A stretch of DNA of 64,000 nt from Gammaproteobacteria bacterium (lineage in GTDB: Bacteria > Pseudomonadota > Gammaproteobacteria > UBA4575), in NCBI GenBank assembly GCA_028279275.1, contig JANQOB010000009.1:124001-188000 (forward strand). The letters run 5' to 3'. The translations under genes and the position numbers were made by a program. Under the pieces are notes generated by a model. It searched no databases, was not told where the DNA came from, and worked only from the letters and a program-made list of their open reading frames with translations. Below are positions 28,599-36,201 of the stretch, piece by piece (position 1 is the first letter of the stretch; each line of letters begins with the position of its first letter).

Positions 28599-29876
28599 CT
28601 ATTTTTTTGGGGCCTTTCTTTTTGTAGCTTTTTTCTTAGCAACACGTGTTTCGCGAGGTGCTTTTGCAGAGCCGTATTTTTTAATTTTCTTGCCGGTCTT
28701 ACGATAATACTCGCCCGCAGCCGCTACACCGCTACCAGGTTTAATTTTAATCCCAGCATCTAAGAGTGCCATTTCAACGGTACCCAATGCAGCCATCATG
28801 CGAGCTTCGTTATTATCGCCTAAGTGTCCGATGCGGAAAACCTTACCGGCTACTTTCGATAATCCCGCACCTAATGAAATGTTGTATTTATGGTATGCAA
28901 TATGAATAACTTCATTAGCATCCTTATTTTCAGGAACAACAATGGCAGTAACCGTATCGGAATGCCATTTAGGTGAAACAGCACATGTTTTCAAACCCCA
29001 TGCTTTAACTGCACGACGTACCCCTTCGGCCAAACGATTGTGGCGTTTGAATACATTTTCTAAACCTTCTTCTAGTAGCAAATCTATTGATGCTCGTAAT
29101 CCTCGAAGCATAGGCACAGAGGGTGTGTAGGGGAAAAAACCATCTTTATTGGTATTCATGTGATCTTGAATGTCCAAAAAGCAGCGAGCACATTTTGCTT
29201 TTTTGCGTGCGGCTAATGCACGCGGACTGAATGCTAGAATTGCCATACCCGCTGGAAGCATGAAACCTTTTTGAGATCCACTCACAGCCACATCAACGCC
29301 CCATTGATCCATACGGAAATCAATACTGGCTACAGAACTTACACAGTCCACCATCAACATAGCAGGATGTTTTATTTGTTTAAGCATTTTGCCAACAGCA
29401 GCAATATCACTGGTTACACCCGTAGCAGTTTCGTTGTGACAACAAATTACAGCTTTGATGTCATGATTTTTATCGGCTTGCAAAATCTTTTTGAATTTAT
29501 CAACTGGTACTCCCTGGCCCCATGGAGTTTCAATTAAGTCAACTTCTAAACCTATACGCGTTGCGAGGTCATACCATAAATGACTGAACTGACCGAAACG
29601 AGTGGTTAAAATTTTGTCGCCTGGAGACATGGTGTTCGCTAAGGCAATTTCCCAACCCGCAGTGCCAGTTGCAGGAAATAGAAAGCATGTGCCTTTAGTA
29701 GTTTTAAAGATTTTCTTAACGTCTCTTAAAAGTGGTTTTACAAGTTCAGGAAAGTCTGGTGCGCGATGATCTTCCTGTGGAACGATCATTGCGTTTTGAA
29801 CTGCTTGAGGAATATGAGTAGGTCCTGGGCAGAATAAATAATTTCTTCCAGGATAAGACAGCTTTTGACCAGGCAT
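28599..29876 (-). CDS. sgaA: Serine-glyoxylate aminotransferase with lysine-rich tail
   Basis: This 425-residue PLP enzyme converts serine and glyoxylate to hydroxypyruvate and glycine. The cofactor lysine is K203 in SGSQKGFMLPAG, and FPATGTAGWEIAL and KVFRIGHLGDNNE match Methylobacterium SgaA. It is about 20 residues longer than that enzyme because of a strongly basic tail from about residue 395 (KKIKKYGSAKAPRE then KKKATKRKAPKK). AAGGG lies about 8 bases before the ATG. The 226-base gap upstream holds a candidate structured regulatory RNA. Confidence 0.95.
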   Translation of the reverse strand: MPGQKLSYPGRNYLFCPGPTHIPQAVQNAMIVPQEDHRAPDFPELVKPLLRDVKKIFKTTKGTCFLFPATGTAGWEIALANTMSPGDKILTTRFGQFSHLWYDLATRIGLEVDLIETPWGQGVPVDKFKKILQADKNHDIKAVICCHNETATGVTSDIAAVGKMLKQIKHPAMLMVDCVSSVASIDFRMDQWGVDVAVSGSQKGFMLPAGMAILAFSPRALAARKKAKCARCFLDIQDHMNTNKDGFFPYTPSVPMLRGLRASIDLLLEEGLENVFKRHNRLAEGVRRAVKAWGLKTCAVSPKWHSDTVTAIVVPENKDANEVIHIAYHKYNISLGAGLSKVAGKVFRIGHLGDNNEARMMAALGTVEMALLDAGIKIKPGSGVAAAGEYYRKTGKKIKKYGSAKAPRETRVAKKKATKRKAPKK

Positions 29877-29900
29877 AATGTGAACCCTTATAAGTAAAAA

Positions 29901-30043
29901 TTAAAAAAATAAACGGATAAGCCCATTTATATTTTCATTTCTTCGGGCTACCAGACTCGCGGTTAATAGAGGCCGCGAAAAGTGCTGCATCTTGCCATAA
30001 GGCCTAAAACGGCTCAAGCAATTCGCATATAACGAGTTGGGTA
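29901..30043 (-). promoter_or_regulatory. Candidate structured leader RNA (riboswitch-like) upstream of sgaA
   Basis: On the minus-strand RNA an outer helix pairs 30043-30033 (UACCCAACUCG) with 29959-29949 (CGAGUCUGGUA): ten pairs with one bulged C on each side. Inside, GCGAA pairs with UUCGC, enclosing a UUGCU/GGCAA helix with an inner GCC/GGC, and a CGG/CCG hairpin follows. Next, AGCCC (29949-29945), sharing one base with the outer helix, can pair with GGGCU (29924-29920), and a U-rich run follows at 29913-29901, 25 bases before the sgaA ATG. This aptamer-plus-attenuator layout is inferred by hand and matches no riboswitch class I know. Confidence 0.42.
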
Positions 30044-30102
30044 TTAGGGATATATAAATACAAATATAAGAATGTTTATTTAGCAAAAAAAGCAAAACTC
30101 TC

Positions 30103-30981
30103 CTACAAAGCATTTTGTAATTTTGCTGCATATAAAGTGTTTTCTAATAGACAAGCTACCGTCATAGGACCTGTTCCTCCAGGCATGGGAGTAATTGCAC
30201 CGGCAACGGTTTGGACATGATCAAAATCAACATCCCCACGTATGCCTTGATTGGTTCTTGTCACGCCTACATCAATAACTGTTGCACCTGGTTTAATGTG
30301 TTCTTTTTTTACGAGACCGGCGATACCAGCCGCTGCAATAACAATGTCTGCGTTTTGTGTGATTTCACCGATTTCACCACTGCGAGAATGAGCAAGGGTT
30401 ACGGTTGCATCTACTCCTTTGCGACTTAGTAATAAAACCTGAGGCAATCCAACAAGTGTAGAGCGTCCGATTACAATTGCTTGTTTCCCTGCAGTAGATA
30501 TTTGGTAGTGTTCTAAAATACGCATTACACCTAAAGGCGTACAAGGAACTAAACCTTCAACACCACGTATTAGTTTTCCTAAGTTATTTTTACTTAAACC
30601 ATCTACATCTTTTTCAGGGGGGAGTAGATCAATAATGGCGTGTGTATCCAGTTGCGTAGGTAATGGCAATTGGATCAGAATTCCATGAATGTTTTGATCT
30701 TCTGCAAGTTTACGTATTTCATCACTTGCTTGCGACATAGAAATATTACTTGGTAGCTCAACATGTTTAGATTGAATGCCGATTGCAGCAGCACGACGTT
30801 CTTTCATTCCTACATATAATTTACTCGCAGGATCATCACCTATTAAAACCGTTGCAAGAGTGATTTTTGAACTTGGAGATTGCGCAAGTTCTTTTTCTAT
30901 TTTTGCTTCAACAACTTTGGCAACCATTGTTCCATCTAAAAGGATGGCTCCTCCAGCTGTTTTTTTTACTTCCGAACTCAT
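30103..30981 (-). CDS. folD: FolD, methylene-H4F dehydrogenase / methenyl-H4F cyclohydrolase
   Basis: This 292-residue bifunctional enzyme interconverts methylene-, methenyl- and 10-formyl-tetrahydrofolate with NADP. The catalytic lysine is K60 in KLYVGMKERR; further marks are GILIQLPLP, DVDGLSKNNLG, the nucleotide loop VIGRSTLVGLP and the C-terminal PMPGGTGPMT. In classical serine-cycle methylotrophs MtdA and FchA do this job; here FolD sits inside the C1 cluster. It may therefore supply methylene-H4F to serine hydroxymethyltransferase by reducing methenyl-H4F. It follows the FTR-like gene across a terminator hairpin. Confidence 0.95.
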   Translation of the reverse strand: MSSEVKKTAGGAILLDGTMVAKVVEAKIEKELAQSPSSKITLATVLIGDDPASKLYVGMKERRAAAIGIQSKHVELPSNISMSQASDEIRKLAEDQNIHGILIQLPLPTQLDTHAIIDLLPPEKDVDGLSKNNLGKLIRGVEGLVPCTPLGVMRILEHYQISTAGKQAIVIGRSTLVGLPQVLLLSRKGVDATVTLAHSRSGEIGEITQNADIVIAAAGIAGLVKKEHIKPGATVIDVGVTRTNQGIRGDVDFDHVQTVAGAITPMPGGTGPMTVACLLENTLYAAKLQNAL

Positions 30982-31025
30982 TCAATTATTATGCTTTAGA
31001 AAATCGTAAACGAATACCTCATAAA

Positions 31026-31056
31026 CTAAAAAGCCGCTATCAATAGCGGCCTTTTA
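31026..31056 (-). terminator. Rho-independent terminator after the FTR-like gene
   Basis: GCCGCTA and TAGCGGC form a perfect stem with a TCAA loop, extended by CTAAAA/TTTTAG arms. Read on the minus strand it ends in a T-rich run (TTTTTAGTTTAT). It lies 17 bases beyond the stop of the FTR-like gene and upstream of folD, so transcripts may end partly here and folD may have its own start. Confidence 0.85.
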
Positions 31057-31072
31057 GTTTTGAGATTTTTAT

Positions 31073-31996
31073 TTATTCGGCAGGTTGTTTGCTTGGGTCC
31101 AAGTAGATAAAACTCTTACCTAATCTTCCGCCATAGTTGCCTGCAGAAATCATTAACAATCCTGGAGTATCAACAGATGCTTTAATTGCAGCCTGCGTGG
31201 CATCCACGATAGGTTGCATACCTTGCCCATTCATAATGATTTCCATTACGCAATTGACGCCTTCAGGTAATCCAGCTTCAACGCTTGGGTCATCTTGTAA
31301 CAACGGACAAAATTTTTCGTAGGTGCTGGCAATGGTGAAGTCATAATTACTTCCTGCTTTTGAACCGCTACCTGCAATACCGCCTGGGAAGGTTGTTATT
31401 ACCCCAGGCATGGGCAGAATGGCTTCTACACCTTTTTCCGCAGCGAGTAATGCTGAATCGACACTGTCACCAAAAAACCAAAGGTTGCCACCCATTAAAC
31501 CATCTGCATAACCTAGTCGACGGTCCAATATAAATTCACCACCTAAGATAGGAATCCACCACATCTTGCGTCCAAAACGTTCGATACGTTTTTGATAACC
31601 GTTACCAAAGTACGCGACTTTACGGCCCATGTGATAGTACTCCTCAGAGTCAATCAAATTGAAACAGGAAGCAGTAGGACAGGTCATTACATTTTGACTG
31701 ATACGAACAAGTGCAGAACGCTCCAGTGCTTTCACACGATCTTTGCGAAATCGCGGGACGTGTAATTGAACTATTGCACCAGGACGACCGTCCGGAGTTT
31801 CAAAACTCTCATCTCCACCAGGACCTACGTAGCGGTCCATGCCTGCTTCACAATCACATAAAATTGAGCTAGAAGCATTACCTGTACACGCATTAACAGC
31901 ATGATCTAACCACTTGCGGTCACGCGCAGTAATTAAAAATTCTGTATATAAACTTTTAAACGCTTCAGCGTACGTATCATCAATTTTGGCTGGCAT
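31073..31996 (-). CDS. Formyltransferase related to formylmethanofuran:H4MPT formyltransferase (Ftr/FhcD)
   Basis: This 307-residue protein has the Ftr/FhcD pattern: DTYAEAF at the start, ETPDGRPG (66-73), TCPTASCF (105-112), the VITTFPGG/GSGSKAGS region (199-216), MEIIMNG with E252 in place of the family's conserved glutamate, and SAGNYGG (284-290). Known FhcD moves a formyl group between methanofuran and N5 of H4MPT in the cytosol. It appears divergent, with inserted segments (near 55-65, 116-122 and 233-246), and no fhcA, fhcB or fhcC lies beside it. It starts 6 bases after the cyclo-ligase gene, with AGAGG about 9 bases before its ATG. It could be the standard FhcD or a paralogue serving folate. 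Confidence 0.85.
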   Translation of the reverse strand: MPAKIDDTYAEAFKSLYTEFLITARDRKWLDHAVNACTGNASSSILCDCEAGMDRYVGPGGDESFETPDGRPGAIVQLHVPRFRKDRVKALERSALVRISQNVMTCPTASCFNLIDSEEYYHMGRKVAYFGNGYQKRIERFGRKMWWIPILGGEFILDRRLGYADGLMGGNLWFFGDSVDSALLAAEKGVEAILPMPGVITTFPGGIAGSGSKAGSNYDFTIASTYEKFCPLLQDDPSVEAGLPEGVNCVMEIIMNGQGMQPIVDATQAAIKASVDTPGLLMISAGNYGGRLGKSFIYLDPSKQPAE

Positions 31997-32002
31997 TTTT
32001 TA

Positions 32003-32641
32003 TTAACCTCTACCTATACCATCATACACAGCATCTTCTGTGATGACTTTATCCATATAAACATCGTGAGGGGCTACGAGAATTTCATCAAATAATTGAG
32101 ACTCGTAACATAAAGCGATTAATGGGCAATCAGGCCGTGCTTTTTCAAGTAAGCGATCATAGTAACCTTGACCATTACCCATTCGCCCACCTTTTTTGTC
32201 AAAACCCACTCCTGGCACCATGATGATATCTAGTTCTTCTGGCTCTACTTCTTTTTCTGGATTACCCCATAAATCTCTTGGTGGCTCCAGAATGTTCCAC
32301 TTACCCACAACCATTTCTTCTAAACTTTCCATCCACCATAGTCCTAGTTTGTTTTCACCGTTCTCGTCTTCAGTGCAGTAAGGCACGATAATTTTTTTCT
32401 CGCCTTTCTTTACCTCGTCTAGTAATTGAGGCTTTGTACGTGTTTCAGAACGACAATCGATGTACCACATAGCAACATTGGCGTTTTTGTATTCATCTAA
32501 TGCCATGAACTTTTCGCATGCTCTGGCACTAAGCTCATCTTTGTTTTCTTGTGCGTTACGACGATCATAGGCTTCACGACGCATTTTGTTTTTGCGTTCC
32601 ATTACCTTTTCGAGTTCTTCAGGGGATAATAATGTCGCCAT
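32003..32641 (-). CDS. 5-formyltetrahydrofolate cyclo-ligase family protein
   Basis: This 212-residue enzyme family converts 5-formyl-H4F and ATP to 5,10-methenyl-H4F. Visible motifs are KNKMRREAYDRR (17-28), VPYC (86-89), DIIMVPGVGFD (138-148), the phosphate-binding GRMGNGQGYYDRL (152-164) and PHDVYMDKVITE (191-202). The substrate normally arises as a side product, so the enzyme is usually a housekeeping repair enzyme. Here it is the first gene of the C1 cluster, coupled to the FTR-like gene, suggesting a central rather than repair role. By memory its sequence looks closer to planctomycete than to E. coli YgfA-type members; this needs a tree. Confidence 0.88.
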   Translation of the reverse strand: MATLLSPEELEKVMERKNKMRREAYDRRNAQENKDELSARACEKFMALDEYKNANVAMWYIDCRSETRTKPQLLDEVKKGEKKIIVPYCTEDENGENKLGLWWMESLEEMVVGKWNILEPPRDLWGNPEKEVEPEELDIIMVPGVGFDKKGGRMGNGQGYYDRLLEKARPDCPLIALCYESQLFDEILVAPHDVYMDKVITEDAVYDGIGRG

Positions 32642-32694
32642 CGACAGCTCCTTACAGAATATAGTTGTATTTATTTAGCTATTGTAGCCGAGCG

Positions 32695-32728
32695 GGCAAT
32701 CCTAAACTATTTAGGATAGCCGTGACAA
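32695..32728 (-). promoter_or_regulatory. Dyad and possible promoter before the cyclo-ligase gene
   Basis: ATCCTAAA (32699-32706) and TTTAGGAT (32710-32717) form an 8-bp inverted repeat around 3 bases, extended by GGC/GCC with one mismatch. On the minus strand a possible -35 (TTGTCA, 32728-32723) and -10 (TAGGAT, 32704-32699) are spaced by 18 bases, so the dyad would overlap the promoter like an operator. There is no T run, so it is not a good terminator for ilvD. This is the best candidate start for the C1 transcript. Confidence 0.35.
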
Positions 32729-32754
32729 TTTGTGTTTTATCGATACTATTCTGC

Positions 32755-34446
32755 TTAATCAGTTACAGCGCCTTTGGATGCGGATGACACTTGTGCTGCA
32801 TATTTCGCTAAAACCCCACGTTTATAACGGGGTTTAGGTGCTTTCCAACTTTTTTTACGTTGTGTTAATTCTTTTTTGGTTAGGTTGACATTAATTTCGC
32901 GTTTTTGTGCATCGATGGTTATTTGATCACCATTCTTAATGAGTGCGATGGGTCCACCTACGGCAGCTTCTGGTGTTATGTGGCCTACAACAAATCCATG
33001 ACTGCCTCCAGAAAAGCGTCCATCCGTGATTAAAGCAACATCTTTGCCCAAGCCTTTACCCATAATGGCAGATGTAGGTGAAAGCATTTCTCGCATACCT
33101 GGACCTCCTTGTGGCCCTTCGTAACGAATAACAATCACGTCACCTTTTTTTACATTACCGTTTAATATTTTTTCTAATGCTTTTTCTTCAGAAGCAAATA
33201 CACGTGCTTTACCAGTAAAGCTCAATCCTTCTTTACCTGAAATTTTTGCTACTGCGCCTTCAGGTGCGAGGTTGCCATATAAGATCACCAAGTGACTGTC
33301 TTTTTTAATTGGATTTTTAAAATCGTGAACAATATTTTGAGACTTGGGGTAGGGTTTAACATTCTTTAAATTTTCTGCCAATGTTTTTCCGGTTACGGTT
33401 AAACAGTCTCCATGCAATAGACCATTATCCAACAACATTTTCATTAATGGTTGTATGCCACCGATTTCAATGAGTTCTGACATCATGTATTTACCACTAG
33501 GGCGTAAATCTGCAAGAACAGGAACTTTTTTTCCAACACGTGTGAATTCATCAATGTTGAGATTTACACCCACTGCATGTGCCATCGCAAGTAAATGCAA
33601 AACGGCATTCGTTGATCCACCTAAAGCAATTAAAACAGTAATGGCATTTTGAAATGCTTTTTTTGTCATGATGTCTTTAGGCAAAATGTTTTTATTCAGT
33701 AAACTCATTACTGCTTTGCCTGCTGCAACACAGTCATCATGTTTTTCTTTCGAAATTGCATTCTGTGCCGAACTGTTTGGTAAGCTCATGCCCAATGCTT
33801 CAATTGCTGATGCCATTGTGTTTGCTGTATACATTCCGCCACAAGAGCCTGCTCCGGGAATAGCGCAAGACTCAACTTGTTTTAATTGTTGGTCATTAAT
33901 TTCTTTTTTTGCGTGTTGGCCAACTGCTTCAAACACAGAGATCACATCTACTTTTGTGTTTTTATAGTTGCCTGGCATGATGGTTCCGCCATACACAAAA
34001 ACTGCAGGCCGATTAAGGCGTGCTAAGGCGATTAAGCAGCCTGGCATATTTTTATCACAGCCACCGATCGCTACCACACCGTCAAAACCTTCACAGCCGG
34101 CAACGGTTTCAATGGAATCAGCAATCACTTCCCGTGACACCAGAGAATATTTCATTCCTTCTGTGCCCATAGAGATTCCATCGGAAATGGTGATGGTATT
34201 GAAAATTACTGCTTTTCCTCCAGCTTGATTTGTACCCACTGCGGCTTGGTCCGCAAGTTTGTTGATATGCATATTGCATGGCGTAACCATGCTCCAAGTT
34301 GAAGCAATACCAATTTGCGGTTTCTTGAAATCATCGTCTTTAAAGCCAACAGCACGCAACATTGCACGACTTGCCGCACGCTCGACACCATCTACTACAA
34401 TCGATGAATATTTTCTCTTCTGGTTTTTAGTTTTTTGCTGAGTCAC
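32755..34446 (-). CDS. ilvD: Dihydroxy-acid dehydratase
   Basis: This 563-residue Fe-S enzyme dehydrates dihydroxy acids in valine, leucine and isoleucine synthesis. It has the cluster cysteines in GCDKNMPGC and [29 protein letters not shown], and [13 protein letters not shown]. The C-terminal part is basic ([21 protein letters not shown]) as in the shorter archaeal/cyanobacterial-type enzymes. It is on the same strand just upstream of the C1 genes but is probably a separate unit. A second branched-chain gene, ilvE, is at 43132. Confidence 0.96.
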   Translation of the reverse strand: MTQQKTKNQKRKYSSIVVDGVERAASRAMLRAVGFKDDDFKKPQIGIASTWSMVTPCNMHINKLADQAAVGTNQAGGKAVIFNTITISDGISMGTEGMKYSLVSREVIADSIETVAGCEGFDGVVAIGGCDKNMPGCLIALARLNRPAVFVYGGTIMPGNYKNTKVDVISVFEAVGQHAKKEINDQQLKQVESCAIPGAGSCGGMYTANTMASAIEALGMSLPNSSAQNAISKEKHDDCVAAGKAVMSLLNKNILPKDIMTKKAFQNAITVLIALGGSTNAVLHLLAMAHAVGVNLNIDEFTRVGKKVPVLADLRPSGKYMMSELIEIGGIQPLMKMLLDNGLLHGDCLTVTGKTLAENLKNVKPYPKSQNIVHDFKNPIKKDSHLVILYGNLAPEGAVAKISGKEGLSFTGKARVFASEEKALEKILNGNVKKGDVIVIRYEGPQGGPGMREMLSPTSAIMGKGLGKDVALITDGRFSGGSHGFVVGHITPEAAVGGPIALIKNGDQITIDAQKREINVNLTKKELTQRKKSWKAPKPRYKRGVLAKYAAQVSSASKGAVTD

Positions 34447-34525
34447 TTTTACACCATCAATACCTATTGGTTTGCATAGTGTAGATGGTATAGGACTAAA
34501 ATGTCAGTCTAAGTTTTAGTAAAAC

Positions 34526-35536
34526 TTAAGAGTGTGGGCAAGAAATTTTCGGACATGACTTCAACGTTGATTTGGATGTCGATTGAATAATTTCACGTTT
34601 TGAGTCAAGAAATTCTGGATTGCTTGAATCCAAGGAGATCGCACATTGAATAGAGTTCAAAGAAGGTTGATAGCAAGATTGGGCTAAAAGACTGTAAGCA
34701 AGATTATTATATATGTCAGCTCGCTGTGGTTTAATTTCACTTGCACGTAAATAGTAACGCGTAGCATCTTTCGGATTGCCAAGGGTTAGGTATGTATTCG
34801 CTGTTCCCATTATGGCAACAAAACTTTCCGGCCAACGTTTAGTGATTGCTTGATAGGATTTATTTGCAGCTTCTATTTGACCTACTTCTTCTAAATCTAC
34901 TGCGGCTTGTAAAATATTAATTTGGTTTCGATCATTCGGTAATGTACCGGCAGGTAATGTAACCATGGCCCAACGATTGGAGCGTTTCCAAGTATGTTCA
35001 AAAACGCTCATGGAGACAGAATAGTTTTTATTTTCTCCAGTATGTAAATAAATACGTTTTTTATCCAAGTCATAACCAATCACAACAGCATAGTGCCAAA
35101 TTGGGTAATACTTAATGGCTTTGTTTTGCAGAATAATCACCGGATGCCCTACTGAAACTTCAGCAAGCAAGTACACAAGTTCAGGAGTAAGTTCATAGGC
35201 AAGCATGCCGCGTTTTCGTACAGCAGCTTTCATTTCTACCTGAAAACTGCCCTTGCGCCCAGGTATAAATACGTCCTTTGCAAGCTCCTGTGGGGTCAAA
35301 TTCATACCATGGAAATTCATCGTCATCGCTAATGTTGATGGACCACAGTGAAATTGTTTTTGTGGATAAAAAGGTACGTTCTTTATAAACGCTTTAGTAG
35401 GTAAATCTTTGGGACGTTCAGTACTTAATTGTCGGGTTTGTGGAGCTACACATGAAGCCAATAATGAAAATGAAATTGCAATTAAGCAAAGTTTTAATAG
35501 GCTAGACTGCGAACATTTAAGCTTGTTATGGAGCAA
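34526..35536 (-). CDS. C39-like cysteine peptidase lipoprotein with TPR repeats (PA2778 family)
   Basis: This 336-residue protein starts at a TTG. It has a lipoprotein signal ending in LLASC, then a C39/papain-like domain with the probable catalytic cysteine in QKQFHCGPSTLAM and histidine in YPIWHYAVVIGYD. About three TPR-like helical repeats follow (about residues 205-310), with a cysteine-containing tail. The family is known as PA2778-like and is regularly found with a PA2779-like partner, present here 180 bases upstream. A periplasm-facing, outer-membrane location is likely. Its substrate is unknown. Confidence 0.86.
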   Translation of the reverse strand: MLHNKLKCSQSSLLKLCLIAISFSLLASCVAPQTRQLSTERPKDLPTKAFIKNVPFYPQKQFHCGPSTLAMTMNFHGMNLTPQELAKDVFIPGRKGSFQVEMKAAVRKRGMLAYELTPELVYLLAEVSVGHPVIILQNKAIKYYPIWHYAVVIGYDLDKKRIYLHTGENKNYSVSMSVFEHTWKRSNRWAMVTLPAGTLPNDRNQINILQAAVDLEEVGQIEAANKSYQAITKRWPESFVAIMGTANTYLTLGNPKDATRYYLRASEIKPQRADIYNNLAYSLLAQSCYQPSLNSIQCAISLDSSNPEFLDSKREIIQSTSKSTLKSCPKISCPHS

Positions 35537-35665
35537 TTCTTCTTTGGTGATAAATTAGAGCAGAGTTAATTATAAACACGCTGCGCTCTTCAGCAAGAAA
35601 TGATCTAGATAGAAAAAATGTTCAACACATAGGTGTTGATGAGCAAAGATAGGGTTAAATAGTCT

Positions 35666-35697
35666 ATCGCTCGATAGTGGTTATACCATCGAGCGAT
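35666..35697 (-). terminator. Strong hairpin between the PA2779-like and PA2778-like genes
   Basis: A perfect 10-bp stem, ATCGCTCGAT with ATCGAGCGAT, closes a 12-base loop 22 bases beyond the stop of the PA2779-like gene. No T run follows on the minus strand, so it may act as an RNA 3'-end stabiliser or a rho-dependent/partial terminator that lowers expression of the downstream peptidase gene. Confidence 0.5.
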
Positions 35698-35718
35698 ATA
35701 ATTCAGTTCGAAGGTAAG

Positions 35719-36090
35719 CTAGATACCTGTAAAGATATCGGTAATGCCAGCAAGTTCTAGGATTAGCACAACTAGTACGATAATTAAGATAACTACTCCC
35801 GCATCACCCGCGGCAGGTAATTCATCAAATTTCTTTGCTAATTCTGTTACTTCAGAATCGGTTAATAAATCTACACGCTCTTGAGCTTGCTTAACCGTTA
35901 AACCATTCATTTCCAACATCGACCGTACTTCATCGCGCGACATTAAGCTGCGTAAGTTTTCACGGTCTTGCTGAATGGTTTGCTCAGACAAGAATCTATC
36001 TGTTCCAACAATACCCGCAAAAGCTGGTGATATTTGTACAAAAGTAAACGAAATAATTAAAAGATAAATGAAAGATTTACTAAGTCTCAT
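35719..36090 (-). CDS. PA2779 family small exported membrane protein
   Basis: This 123-residue protein has a signal peptide ending in AFA (residue 25), a helical middle with SRDEVRSMLEMNGLTVKQAQERVDLLTDSEV, and a C-terminal membrane helix (GVVILIIVLVVLILELAG). That layout and the pairing with a PA2778-like peptidase match the PA2779 family. A substrate or membrane-anchor role relative to the peptidase is possible but unproven. Confidence 0.88.
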   Translation of the reverse strand: MRLSKSFIYLLIISFTFVQISPAFAGIVGTDRFLSEQTIQQDRENLRSLMSRDEVRSMLEMNGLTVKQAQERVDLLTDSEVTELAKKFDELPAAGDAGVVILIIVLVVLILELAGITDIFTGI

Positions 36091-36201
36091 GCTTGACTCC
36101 TCTAGTTAGCATCTTCCTTAATATTGTTGGGGTTTATTAGCTTAAGGTCAAGCCCAAATTCAGGATTATGCGATAAGCTATTGAATAGTCCTTCAAGGCT
36201 A

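Noticed and set aside
29901-30043. 6S RNA, glycine riboswitch or THF riboswitch
   Set aside because: The element is near C1 genes and has a long helix, but the conserved 6S bubble and the glycine and THF core sequences are not found; I keep it only as an unclassified structure.
30103-30981. MtdA-type methylene-H4F/H4MPT dehydrogenase
   Set aside because: The lysine motif KLYVGMK, GILIQLPLP and PMPGGTGPMT are FolD signatures, and the protein is bifunctional in length and layout.
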